Below are positions 51,303 through 59,853 of a stretch of 64,000 nucleotides of DNA, one piece after another. The notes beneath the pieces were generated by a model. The model was not told the origin of the DNA. It saw only the letters and a list, made by a program, of their open reading frames with translations, and did no database searches. A program made the position numbers and the translations under genes. This DNA is from Salinilacustrithrix flava (GTDB lineage: Bacteria > Actinomycetota > Acidimicrobiia > Acidimicrobiales > Salinilacustritrichaceae), in the NCBI GenBank assembly GCA_024128875.1, contig JAMYFF010000001.1, positions 744,001 through 808,000 on the forward strand, read 5' to 3'. Every line of letters starts with the position of its first letter. Positions within the stretch are counted from its first letter, which is position 1.

Positions 51303-51896
51303 TCAGCCGCCCGCCAGCGCACCCTCCGCGAGGGACACGAACCGATCACGGGCCGCGGCTTCGTCCGGGAGGTCGAGCGCCGCGGCGTTCAGGTGCATGG
51401 CCCGGTCACCGTCCAGCACGAGCAGCTGGGCCATGAAGCCGGTCTGCTCCGACCCGGAGTACGCCCACCGCGCGTCGTCACCGAGGTCCGGGACCTCTTC
51501 GTAGAGGCCCTCGCCTCCGCGGGTGCGGGACTCGTAGTCGTCCGGACCCATCAGCACGAGCTGCAGGGTCGGCGGGAGGCCCATGCCGTCCTCGTCCGTG
51601 GCGAAGCGCCACTCGCACATCTCCAGCGACGCGCCGGAGCCCTCCTCGTGGACGACCTCCGCCGGCTCGCCGAAGGCGTCGACGACCTCGGCCTCCGGGA
51701 GGAGCTCGCAGGCGCCGGTGGTCGCAGCGTCGGACTCGGTCTCCTCCCCGGGTTCGGAGGTCTCGTCGACCACGGGCGCGGCGGTGTCGTCGGTCGCCGT
51801 CTCGGCGGTGTCGTCGTCGCCGCAGGAGGCCAGCAGCAGTGCAGCCGCAGCGAGCCCTCCCAGCATCGGACGGCGGATGGACGGGCGGCGGGGCAT
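51303..51896 (-). CDS. Putative lipoprotein (DUF3558-like)
   Basis: 197 residues with a lipoprotein signal (RRPMLGGLAAAALLLASCGDDD; LASC lipobox), an acidic Thr/Glu linker and a globular domain. That domain holds a Cys pair in GACELLP and EMCEWRF, resembling small secreted DUF3558-type proteins of actinobacteria. Function unknown. GAGGAG precedes the ATG. It sits alone among purine genes. Confidence 0.75.
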   Translation of the reverse strand: MPRRPSIRRPMLGGLAAAALLLASCGDDDTAETATDDTAAPVVDETSEPGEETESDAATTGACELLPEAEVVDAFGEPAEVVHEEGSGASLEMCEWRFATDEDGMGLPPTLQLVLMGPDDYESRTRGGEGLYEEVPDLGDDARWAYSGSEQTGFMAQLLVLDGDRAMHLNAAALDLPDEAAARDRFVSLAEGALAGG

Positions 51897-52000
51897 GCGA
51901 GCTCCTCTGCGGTCGACGTCGTCTCCCCCAGGGTCGCCATCCGGTGGGGCCGGCGCGCAAGTCCGGTCGATCGGGTCCTCCCGGTGGCATCATCGGCAGC

Positions 52001-52888
52001 GTGAAGGTGGACCTCCCGCTCCTGAACACCGGCAAGGTCCGCGCCATCTACGACGCCGGCCCCGACCACCTGCTGATGGTCGCATCGGACCGCATCTCCG
52101 CCTTCGACGTGGTGATGGCCGAGACCATCCCCGACAAGGGTCGGGTGCTCACCGCCATGTCGGCCTTCTGGTTCGAGCTGCTGGCCGACGTCGCGCCGAA
52201 CCACCTGGTGTCCACCGACCTGGCCGACTTCCCCGACGGCGCCCACGATCCGTCCCTCGCCGGGCGGACCATGCTCACCCGCCGGGCCGAGATGCTGCCG
52301 GTCGAGTGCATCGTGCGCGGCTACCTCACCGGCTCGGCGTGGAAGGAGTACCAGGCCGACGGGACCATGCACGGCCAGGAGCTGCCGGACGGCCTGCTGG
52401 AGTCCGACCGCCTCCCCGAGCCCGTCTTCACACCGTCCACCAAGGCCGAGATGGGCGACCACGACGAGAACATCGACTTCGCCCGCGCCGTCGAGATCCT
52501 GGGCGAGGACGTCGCCGAGCAGGCCCGCGCCATCGCCCTCGCCGCCTACCGCAAGGGCGCCGACTGGGCTCGCGAGCGGGGGATCATCATCGCCGACACC
52601 AAGTTCGAGCTCGGGTGGATCGAGGGCGAGCTCGCCATCTGCGACGAGGTCCTCACGCCGGACTCGTCCCGCTTCTGGCCGGCAGCGGACTGGAAGCCGG
52701 GCACGACACCGCCCAGCTTCGACAAGCAACCGGTGCGCGACTGGCTCGCCGCCGTCGAGGGCTGGGACAAGACCCCGCCGCCGCCGGCGCTGCCCGACGA
52801 GGTCGTCGAGGCCACCGCGACCCGCTACCGCGAGGCCTACGAGCGCATCTGCGGCCGGTCGCTGGCCGACTGGCCCGGCGGCACCTGA
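52001..52888 (+). CDS. purC: Phosphoribosylaminoimidazole-succinocarboxamide synthase
   Basis: Forms SAICAR from CAIR, aspartate and ATP, 295 residues. Motifs: GKVRAIYDAG at the start, SDRISAFDVVM, the SAICAR synthetase signatures ECIVRGYLTGSAWKEY and IIIADTKFELGW. GTG start with no ribosome site. A long imperfect hairpin separates it from purS. Confidence 0.96.
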   Translation: MKVDLPLLNTGKVRAIYDAGPDHLLMVASDRISAFDVVMAETIPDKGRVLTAMSAFWFELLADVAPNHLVSTDLADFPDGAHDPSLAGRTMLTRRAEMLPVECIVRGYLTGSAWKEYQADGTMHGQELPDGLLESDRLPEPVFTPSTKAEMGDHDENIDFARAVEILGEDVAEQARAIALAAYRKGADWARERGIIIADTKFELGWIEGELAICDEVLTPDSSRFWPAADWKPGTTPPSFDKQPVRDWLAAVEGWDKTPPPPALPDEVVEATATRYREAYERICGRSLADWPGGT

Positions 52889-52896
52889 AACCCTCC

Positions 52897-52948
52897 CGTT
52901 CTGGCCTACGGATTGCCGCACATGCGGGGGAATCGGTATGCCAGAACG
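52897..52948. repeat. Long imperfect hairpin between purC and purS
   Basis: Outer arms CGTTCTGGC (52897-52905) and GCCAGAACG (52940-52948) enclose a further near-complementary stretch with a CCGC/GCGG core and an acat loop. The whole structure is about 24 imperfect base pairs. Terminator of purC or a mobile extragenic repeat. Confidence 0.65.
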
Positions 52949-52963
52949 AGACGGGGGCGCACC

Positions 52964-52969
52964 TAGATT
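52964..52969 (+). promoter_or_regulatory. Candidate leaderless -10 (TAGATT) of purS
   Basis: TAGATT, six bases, then the purS ATG at 52976. One of the clearest examples in the window. Confidence 0.5.
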
Positions 52970-52975
52970 GGCGCC

Positions 52976-53236
52976 ATGCGCTTCGACGTCCAGGTGGAGA
53001 CCAGGCCCCGAGCGGGGATCGCCGACCCGGAGGGGTCGACCATCGAGCGCTCGCTGCCGGCCCTCGGCTTCGAGGGCATCCAGGACGTGCGGGTCGGCAA
53101 GTCGTTCCGCTTCCACGTCGAGGCCGACGACGAAGCCGCCGCCCACGCCCTGGTCGAGGATGTCTGCGCCCGCTTCCTCACCAACCCGGTGATCGAGGAC
53201 TCCTCCATCACCGTGACCGAAGCGTCGACCGTCTGA
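52976..53236 (+). CDS. purS: Phosphoribosylformylglycinamidine synthase subunit PurS
   Basis: Small structural subunit (86 residues) that joins PurL and PurQ in the FGAM synthase complex. The typical pattern is FDVQVETRPRAGIADPEGSTIERSLPALGF, then VGKSFRF and ARFLTNPVIED. Stop overlaps the purQ ATG (TGATG). Confidence 0.93.
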   Translation: MRFDVQVETRPRAGIADPEGSTIERSLPALGFEGIQDVRVGKSFRFHVEADDEAAAHALVEDVCARFLTNPVIEDSSITVTEASTV

Positions 53237-53913
53237 TGCCGGCTCGCATCGGCGTCGTCCTCTTCCCCGGGTCCAACTGCGAGCACGACGCCGTCGAGGC
53301 GGTCCGCACGCTCGGCGGCGACGCCGAGGTCCTGTGGCACGGCGACGACAGCCTCAAGGGGGTCGACGGGGTCATCGTGCCCGGCGGCTTCGCCCACGGC
53401 GACTACCTCCGTCCCGGCGCCATCGCCCGCTTCTCGCCCGTCATGCAGGCGGTCCAGGCCTTCGCTGCCGACGGCGGTCCGGTCGTGGGCATCTGCAACG
53501 GCTTCCAGGTGCTCACCGAGGCCGGCATGCTCCCCGGTGCCCTGCAGAAGAACGCCGGCCTGAAGTTCCTGTGCCGGATGGCGACGCTGCGGGTCGAGAC
53601 CACCGACTCGGTGCTCACCTCCGCGACCGACGAGGGCGCCGAGCTGCGCGTCCCGGTCAACCACTTCGAGGGCAACTACACCTGCGACGACGAGACGCTC
53701 GCCATGCTGCGCGCCGAGGACCGCGTCGTGGTGCGCTACGTGGAGAACGTCAACGGTTCGGTCGACGGCATCGCCGGTGTGTGCAACGAAGGCCGCAACG
53801 TGGTGGGCCTCATGCCGCATCCCGAGCGGGCATGTGACGACCTGCTCGGCTCCAGCGACGGGGCGCCGCTGCTGCGCTCGCTGCTGGAATCCGCGGCGAA
53901 AGCCGCCGTCTGA
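53236..53913 (+). CDS. purQ: Phosphoribosylformylglycinamidine synthase subunit PurQ
   Basis: Glutaminase subunit of FGAM synthase, 225 residues. It starts RIGVVLFPGSNCEHD. The glutamine-hydrolysing triad is visible: Cys in VGICNGFQVL and His/Glu in LMPHPERA. Coupled to purS by overlapping stop and start. A minus-strand gene separates it from purL. Confidence 0.96.
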   Translation: MPARIGVVLFPGSNCEHDAVEAVRTLGGDAEVLWHGDDSLKGVDGVIVPGGFAHGDYLRPGAIARFSPVMQAVQAFAADGGPVVGICNGFQVLTEAGMLPGALQKNAGLKFLCRMATLRVETTDSVLTSATDEGAELRVPVNHFEGNYTCDDETLAMLRAEDRVVVRYVENVNGSVDGIAGVCNEGRNVVGLMPHPERACDDLLGSSDGAPLLRSLLESAAKAAV

Positions 53914-53919
53914 CGGGGC

Positions 53920-54324
53920 TCAGCTGGCTCGGCTGATGCCGGCCTTCTTCAGCACGGCGGCCTCGACCCCGAGCTCGCGCCAAGCGGCGTAGGAGATGCC
54001 CTTGCGCTCGCTGTAGCCCTTGGCGGCCTCGACGAAATCCTTCTCGAGACCCTCGAGGTCGGCCTTGTTCTCGCTGGCCTCGAGCTCGTTCTGCAGGTCC
54101 ATGCGGTCCTGGATGAGCTGCAGGCGCTTGACCGGATCAGCGTCGACCAGCTGCTCCTCGATCTTGGCCAATTGGGCCTTCATCGATTCGGCGGTGCGCT
54201 TGCGCCCGCGCTTGGGCTTGTGTTGCTCGAGCGCCTCGAGATAGTCGCGAACGGCGCGGCCCTGGCGGCGCCCTTCTGCGAGTGCTGCCTTGTGCTCGTC
54301 GGTCATTTCGCGCTTCGGTGCCAT
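53920..54324 (-). CDS. Conserved actinobacterial protein of unknown function
   Basis: 134 residues, basic and helical. The N-terminus EMTDEHKAALAEGRRQGRAVRDYLEAL is followed by the AT-hook-like KPKRGRKRTAESM, a coiled-coil segment KAQLAKIEEQLVDADPVKRLQLIQDRMDLQNEL and a C-terminal KGISYAAWRELGVEAAVLKKAGI. I recognise the same layout in many actinobacteria, unnamed. The GRKR patch and helix suggest nucleic-acid binding (inference). It interrupts purQ and purL on the opposite strand. Confidence 0.75.
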   Translation of the reverse strand: MAPKREMTDEHKAALAEGRRQGRAVRDYLEALEQHKPKRGRKRTAESMKAQLAKIEEQLVDADPVKRLQLIQDRMDLQNELEASENKADLEGLEKDFVEAAKGYSERKGISYAAWRELGVEAAVLKKAGISRAS

Positions 54325-54467
54325 CGCTCTGCAGGGAACCACAGATCGCGCGCATATGGCAATTCATCTCCGTTCCTCCGGGATCCATATCGCCATCGAT
54401 GGCGCGACTCTTTCCGGCATCTCTGCGGTGACCATGTGGACGTGCGGGGCGCCGGTGCGGGCTCGCG

Positions 54468-54473
54468 TAGCGT
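54468..54473 (+). promoter_or_regulatory. Candidate leaderless -10 (TAGCGT) of purL
   Basis: TAGCGT, seven bases, then ATG 54481. Confidence 0.45.
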
Positions 54474-54480
54474 GCTCGGC

Positions 54481-56733
54481 ATGGCCGAGCGCACCGACCG
54501 AGACCCCGTCGAGCAGGACCCGAGCGTGCACCGGGCCCTCGGTCTCACCGACGACGAGGCCGACGAGATCGCCCGCATCCTCGGCCGTCCGGCCAACCAC
54601 CTCGAGCTGGCGATGTACTCGGTCATGTGGTCCGAGCACTGCTCCTACAAGTCCTCCCGCGTGCACCTGCGCCGGCTGCCGTCGGAGGCGCCGCACGTGC
54701 TCGTCGGCCCGGGGGAGGGCGCCGGCGTGGTCGACGTCGGTGACGGCATCGCGGCGGCGTTCCGCATCGAGAGCCACAACCACCCGTCCGCGATCGAGCC
54801 GTACCAGGGCGCGGCAACCGGGGTCGGCGGCATCCTGCGCGACGTCTTCTCCATGGGTGCCCGGCCCATCGCCCTCATGGACCCGCTGCGCTTCGGGCCG
54901 CTCGACGACCCCCGCAGCCGCTGGATCGCCGAGGGCGTCGTGTCGGGCGTGTCGGGCTACGGCAACTCGGTCGGCGTCCCGACGGTGGGCGGCGAGACGA
55001 TCTTCGACGCCACCTACCAGGGCAACCCCCTCGTCAACGTGTTCTGCCTCGGCGTGCTGCCCCAGGACCGCCTGGCCCTCGCCCGAGCGTCGGGCCCGGG
55101 GAACCTCACGGTGCTGTTCGGCTCGGCCACGGGCCGGGACGGCATCGGCGGCGCCAGCGTGCTCGCCTCGGCGTCCTTCACCGATGGGGACGCCGACGAG
55201 TCGGCGTCGAAGCGCCCGAGCGTCCAGGTCGGCGACCCCTTCGAGGAGAAGCGCCTGATCGAGGCGTGCCTGGAGATCCTCGAGGCCGGCCTCGTCGTCG
55301 GCATCCAGGACCTCGGCGCAGCCGGCATCACCGGCGCGGCCAGCGAGACGGCGTCCAAGGGCGGTGTCGGCATGGACCTGTACCTGGACCAGGTGCACGT
55401 CCGCGAGGAGGGCATGGACCCCTTCGAGATCATGATCAGCGAGAGCCAGGAGCGGATGCTGGCCATCGTCGAACCGGCCAAGCTCGACGAGCTGCTCGCC
55501 ATCTGCGCCAAGTGGGAGATCGCTGCATCGGTCATCGGCACGGTCACGGGCACCGGCCGGTTCCGGGTGCTCGACCGCCTCGACGGCGAGCTGCTCGCCG
55601 ACATCCCGGCCAGCTCCCTCGACGACGACGCCCCCCTCTACCAGCGCCCGCTCGCCGAGCCGGCCGACCGGGCCGAGCGGGCCGCCGACACCGCCGAGTC
55701 GCTGCCCGCTCCGGCGGACGCCGGCGCCGACCTGCTCGCGCTGCTCGCCGACACGTCGTGGGTCTGGTCCCAGTACGACCACCAGCTGTTCCTCAACACC
55801 GTCGTCGGCCCCGGTGACGACGCCACCGTCCTGCGCCTCAAGGACCCCCGCACCGGCGAGCCGACCGGCCGGGGCCTGGGCCTCACCACCGACGGCAACC
55901 ACCGCTGGTGCCGGCTCGACCCCCGCACCGGCATGGCTGCCGTGGTCGCCGAGTCGGTCATGAACCTGGCCTGCGTCGGCGCCGAACCGCTGGCGCTCGT
56001 GAACTGCCTGAACTTCGGCAACCCCGAGCACCCCGAGGTCATGTGGCAGCTGTCCGAGGCCATCGACGGCATGGCCGAGGCGTGCCGGGCGCTGTCGGTG
56101 CCGGTCATCGGCGGCAACGTCTCGCTCTACAACGAGTCGAACGGCGTCAACATCGACCCGTCACCGGTCATCGGCACGGTCGGCCTCATCGCCTCGCTCG
56201 AGCGCCGCCCGCCCGGCATGGGCCTGGTCGAGGGCACCACGCTCGTCGTGCTCGGCGCACCGGCCACGACCCTGTCGGGGAGCGCGTGGGCCTGGTCGCA
56301 GGGGCACCGCGAGGGCATGCCGCCCCAGGTCGACCTCGACGGGGTGCGGGCCACCGCCGCGTTCGTGCGCGACGCCGTCGCCGCCGACCGGCTGCGGTCG
56401 GTGCACGACCTCGCCGGTGGCCTGGGCCCGGCACTGGCCGAGATGGCCGTGGACACCCAGGTCGGTGCGCGGGTGGAGCTGCCCGCGCCGGGCGGGCACG
56501 TGGCGCTCTTCGCCGAGACGCCCGCCGCCGTGCTCGCCGCCGTGGATCCGGGCTCGCTCGACGCGCTGCTCGCCGATGCCGGCGCGGCCGGCGTGCCCGC
56601 CGAGGTCATCGGCGAGGCCGGCGGCGACCGCCTCGTGGTCGGCGACCTGGTCGACGTGTCGGTCGGCGAGGCCCACGTGGCCTGGCGGGACCGGCTGCCC
56701 TCGGCGCTCGGCGCCGGCACGACCCAGGGCTGA
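54481..56733 (+). CDS. purL: Phosphoribosylformylglycinamidine synthase subunit PurL
   Basis: ATP-dependent FGAM synthase subunit, 750 residues, of the small PurL type that needs PurS and PurQ. Motifs: ELAMYSVMWSEHCSYKSSR, FRIESHNHPSAIEPYQGAATGVGGI, VPTVGGETIFD and, in the second half, VIGGNVSLYNES. It has its own promoter, separated from purSQ by the minus-strand gene. It ends 13 bases from the convergent GtrA-like gene. Confidence 0.96.
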   Translation: MAERTDRDPVEQDPSVHRALGLTDDEADEIARILGRPANHLELAMYSVMWSEHCSYKSSRVHLRRLPSEAPHVLVGPGEGAGVVDVGDGIAAAFRIESHNHPSAIEPYQGAATGVGGILRDVFSMGARPIALMDPLRFGPLDDPRSRWIAEGVVSGVSGYGNSVGVPTVGGETIFDATYQGNPLVNVFCLGVLPQDRLALARASGPGNLTVLFGSATGRDGIGGASVLASASFTDGDADESASKRPSVQVGDPFEEKRLIEACLEILEAGLVVGIQDLGAAGITGAASETASKGGVGMDLYLDQVHVREEGMDPFEIMISESQERMLAIVEPAKLDELLAICAKWEIAASVIGTVTGTGRFRVLDRLDGELLADIPASSLDDDAPLYQRPLAEPADRAERAADTAESLPAPADAGADLLALLADTSWVWSQYDHQLFLNTVVGPGDDATVLRLKDPRTGEPTGRGLGLTTDGNHRWCRLDPRTGMAAVVAESVMNLACVGAEPLALVNCLNFGNPEHPEVMWQLSEAIDGMAEACRALSVPVIGGNVSLYNESNGVNIDPSPVIGTVGLIASLERRPPGMGLVEGTTLVVLGAPATTLSGSAWAWSQGHREGMPPQVDLDGVRATAAFVRDAVAADRLRSVHDLAGGLGPALAEMAVDTQVGARVELPAPGGHVALFAETPAAVLAAVDPGSLDALLADAGAAGVPAEVIGEAGGDRLVVGDLVDVSVGEAHVAWRDRLPSALGAGTTQG

Positions 56734-56746
56734 CCAGCCCGGGACG

Positions 56747-57265
56747 TCAGCGGCTGGGCTCGTCCACCTGGTCGGCGTGGAGGTGGAAGTGGCCCTCGGC
56801 GTCCTCGTGCTCCTCGAGGATGTCGGCGAGGGGCTTGAAGAGGAGCCGGTCGAGGATGAAGAACCGCCCGACCCACAGCAGGCCGAACGAGCCCACGTTG
56901 GCCATCATGAGGATCAGGGTGTTCTCGTCGTAGCGCCCGGCCGCCCAGGCCACCGCGAACGTCGAGATGATGAGGCCGAGGATGGCCATGCCCCAGAACG
57001 GCAGGACCTCCCGGGTGAACGAGTGCGCGCCCCGCTTGTTGAACGTCCACGCCCGGTTGATCAGGTAGTTCGGGACGGCGCCGACGGTGACCGCAGCGAT
57101 GTTCGACGGCACCGGTGCCACGTCGAACACCTCGAGCATCAGGAACAGCGTGCTGGTGCTGGTGACGACGCCGGCGAGGGACGCGGCGGAGTACTTGGCG
57201 AGCTTGGCGATCCACGGGCGGCGCCCGAGCGCGGTGTCAGGCCCGGCGTCGGCGAGGGACGGCAT
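56747..57265 (-). CDS. GtrA-like membrane protein
   Basis: 172 residues with four hydrophobic segments. The GtrA-type helix-loop reads KLAKYSAASLAGVVTSTSTLFLMLEVF, with VPNYLINRAWTFNKRG after it. GtrA proteins are thought to move polyprenyl-linked sugars; no glycosyltransferase is nearby. A hydrophilic His/Glu tail ends it. A TANNNT hexamer lies six bases before the ATG. Confidence 0.82.
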   Translation of the reverse strand: MPSLADAGPDTALGRRPWIAKLAKYSAASLAGVVTSTSTLFLMLEVFDVAPVPSNIAAVTVGAVPNYLINRAWTFNKRGAHSFTREVLPFWGMAILGLIISTFAVAWAAGRYDENTLILMMANVGSFGLLWVGRFFILDRLLFKPLADILEEHEDAEGHFHLHADQVDEPSR

Positions 57266-57271
57266 GCCGGG

Positions 57272-57277
57272 AGGGTA
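57272..57277 (-). promoter_or_regulatory. Candidate leaderless -10 (TACCCT) of the GtrA-like gene
   Basis: Minus-strand TACCCT (57277-57272), six bases, then the ATG at 57265. Confidence 0.45.
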
Positions 57278-57359
57278 TCCAGCGCGCCCCCGAATGGCCG
57301 ACCGCCGGGCGGTGATGGGGCAGGATGGCAACCGCAAGCAGCCCGATGACGGAGGCACC

Positions 57360-58214
57360 ATGAGCGACGACCAGGACCACCCGCGCCCCGGTGGCGATGC
57401 CGCCACCGAGCGGGCCCTCGACGAGCTGCGCGAGCTGCGCGCCGACGTCACCGCCCTCCTGGGCCGGTTCGAGTCCCTGCAGCTCCGCCTCGTCGGCGAC
57501 GGGCAGCAGACGCTGATCGAGCAGGTGCAGGACAACCTCGCCGATGTGGCCTCGGGCGAGGTCGTCGGCGCCCTGTGGGAGGAGGTGCGCGCCGTGCGCG
57601 CCCAGCTCGACGGGGCCGCACCCGACGCAGGCACGGCCGAGCCCGACCCGCAGCTGTCCGCTCTCACCGAGGAGCTCGCGGTCCTGCGCACCGAGCTGGC
57701 CGACGGCCTCGTCGTCGAGCCCTCGGACGCCCTGTCCGCGTCGCTGGACGCGCTCCGGTCCGAGGTGGACGGGTTGCGGGGCTCGCTCGGCGAGCTGCCC
57801 GCTCCCGGCGATGGCGCCGGCGTGGAGGCGGTCGCCGACCAGGTCGCCGCGCTCCGGGACTTCGTCGCCTCCGAGCTCGACACCGTGCGTCAGACCGTCG
57901 CCTCCCGCATCGACGCCGCCACCGAGGCCACCGCCGCCAGCGTGGCGGCGGCCACGGCCCGACCCGAGCCCGAACCGGCCCCGGCCGAGGGGGGCGCGAG
58001 CCTCGACGCCGACACGGTGGCGATGCTGCGCGACGAGATCCGGGCCGCCGGCGCCGTCTCGGACCAGGTGGTCGACGCCCTGCGCGACGAGCTCAAGGCC
58101 CTGCGCCGCCGCATCGCGGTGAAGGCGACCGAGCAGGTCCTCGACGACCAGCAGCTGGCCCAGATCGCCGATGCCGTCGCGGCGCGGCTCGCCGCAGACC
58201 GGGACCAGGTCTGA
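57360..58214 (+). CDS. Coiled-coil protein of unknown function
   Basis: 284 residues, Ala/Leu/Asp/Glu-rich and almost entirely predicted helix. Heptad-like repeats such as LDELRELRADVTALLGRFESLQLRL and LSASLDALRSEVDGLRGSLGEL alternate with Pro/Glu breaks. No membrane segment and no recognised domain. GGAGG precedes the ATG. It lies between divergent gtrA and purF. Confidence 0.7.
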   Translation: MSDDQDHPRPGGDAATERALDELRELRADVTALLGRFESLQLRLVGDGQQTLIEQVQDNLADVASGEVVGALWEEVRAVRAQLDGAAPDAGTAEPDPQLSALTEELAVLRTELADGLVVEPSDALSASLDALRSEVDGLRGSLGELPAPGDGAGVEAVADQVAALRDFVASELDTVRQTVASRIDAATEATAASVAAATARPEPEPAPAEGGASLDADTVAMLRDEIRAAGAVSDQVVDALRDELKALRRRIAVKATEQVLDDQQLAQIADAVAARLAADRDQV

Positions 58215-58290
58215 CGTCCGCCGCTGGGTTGGTCGGTCGGGGGCACGTGACCGGTAGCCTCGGGCCCGACGCCGGAGGTGTCGCCGACCC

Positions 58291-59853
58291 ATGACCGATC
58301 CTTCCGATCATGCCCCCCATCGCGACGCCGAGACCGGCGCAGGCGACGACGAGCTGAAGGAGGCCTGCGGGGTCTTCGGCATCTACGCGCCCGGCCAGTC
58401 CGTCGCCCACCTGACCTACCTGGGCATGTTCGCCCTGCAGCACCGCGGCCAGGAGGCCGCCGGCATGTCGGTGTCCGACGGCACCGAGATCATCACGGTC
58501 AAGGACAACGGGCTGGTCTCGTCGGTGTTCACCGACCGGGTGCTCAACGGCCTGCCCGGCCACCTGGCCATCGGCCACGACCGCTACAGCACCACCGGCG
58601 CCAGCACGTGGCAGAACGCCCAGCCCGTCACCCGCGAGGCCGCCGGTCACCAGATCGCCCTCGGCCACAACGGCAACCTCGTGAACACCGCCGACCTCGC
58701 CGAGGACCTCGGCATGCTGCCCGGCTCGGGTGCCGTCACCTCCGACAGCGACCTCGTCGTGGAGATGCTCGCCCGCGCCATCGAGCGCAGCGAGCGACAC
58801 CGCAGCGACGACCGCCACCTCGAGGCGGCGATGCTCGAGGTCATGCCCAAGCTCCGGGGCGCCTTCTCCATCGTGTGCATGGACGAGGGCCACGTGGTCG
58901 GCGTGCGCGACCCCAACGGCTTCCGACCGCTGTGCCTCGGCCGCCTGGAGTCCGGCTGGGTGCTGGCCTCGGAGACCCCGGCCCTCGACCTGGTCGGCGC
59001 CAGCTTCGTGCGCGAGATCGAACCGGGCGAGATGATCATCATCGACGCCACCGGCTACCGCTCGGTCCGGGCCTTCCCCGAGGCCGAGGTCAACCCGAGC
59101 CTGTGCCTGTTCGAGTTCGTCTACTTCGCCCGGCCCGACTCCACGCTCTACGGCAAGAACGTCCACTCCGCCCGGGTCCGCATGGGCGAGCAGCTCGCCC
59201 AGCAGGCACCGGTCGAGGCCGACATGGTCATGGGCGTGCCCGAGTCCGGCCTGCCCGCCGCCGAGGGCTTCGCCCGGCAGTCGGGCATCCCCGTCGGCGC
59301 CGGCCTGGTGAAGAACCGCTACATCGGCCGCAGCTTCATCGCCCCCTCCCAGGAGGCCCGGGCCGCCGCGGTGCGCATGAAGCTCAACCCCCTGAAGGAG
59401 AACCTCCAGGGCAAGCGCCTCATCGTCGTCGACGACTCGATCGTGCGCGGCACGACGCAGCGCACGCTCACCCAGATGCTGCGCGAGGCCGGCGCCGTCG
59501 AGGTGCACCTGCGAATCACGTCGCCGCCGGTCATGTGGTCCTGCTTCTACGGCATCGACACCGGGGTGCGCAGCGAGCTGCTCGCCTCCAACCTCGACAT
59601 CGAGGAGATCCGGGCCTACCTGGGCGTCGACTCGCTGGCCTACCTGGGCCTGGACCGGCTCATCACCGCCACCGGCACCCCGTCGAGCGGGTTCTGCACG
59701 GCGTGCTTCACCGGCGACTACCCCGTGGAGATCCCCGTGTCGCTGTCCAAGGCCGTGCTCGAGAGCCCCGCGCTGCGGACCGAGGCCCCGAGCGGCATCG
59801 CCACCGCCCTGGCCTCCCGGGTCGGCGGCTCCCAGATGGGGTTCGACGACTGA
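58291..59853 (+). CDS. purF: Amidophosphoribosyltransferase
   Basis: First committed step of purine synthesis, 520 residues. A 25-residue propeptide precedes the catalytic Cys26 in EACGVFGIY. The PRPP site is RLIVVDDSIVRGTTQRT. Four Cys (SLCLFEFVYF, WSCFYGID, SGFCTACF) fit the 4Fe-4S ligands of the Bacillus-type enzyme, so the oxygen-sensitive Fe-S form is predicted. The GGAGG site is far from the ATG; TAGCCT at about 58255 may be the -10. Coupled to purM by TGATG. Confidence 0.96.
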   Translation: MTDPSDHAPHRDAETGAGDDELKEACGVFGIYAPGQSVAHLTYLGMFALQHRGQEAAGMSVSDGTEIITVKDNGLVSSVFTDRVLNGLPGHLAIGHDRYSTTGASTWQNAQPVTREAAGHQIALGHNGNLVNTADLAEDLGMLPGSGAVTSDSDLVVEMLARAIERSERHRSDDRHLEAAMLEVMPKLRGAFSIVCMDEGHVVGVRDPNGFRPLCLGRLESGWVLASETPALDLVGASFVREIEPGEMIIIDATGYRSVRAFPEAEVNPSLCLFEFVYFARPDSTLYGKNVHSARVRMGEQLAQQAPVEADMVMGVPESGLPAAEGFARQSGIPVGAGLVKNRYIGRSFIAPSQEARAAAVRMKLNPLKENLQGKRLIVVDDSIVRGTTQRTLTQMLREAGAVEVHLRITSPPVMWSCFYGIDTGVRSELLASNLDIEEIRAYLGVDSLAYLGLDRLITATGTPSSGFCTACFTGDYPVEIPVSLSKAVLESPALRTEAPSGIATALASRVGGSQMGFDD

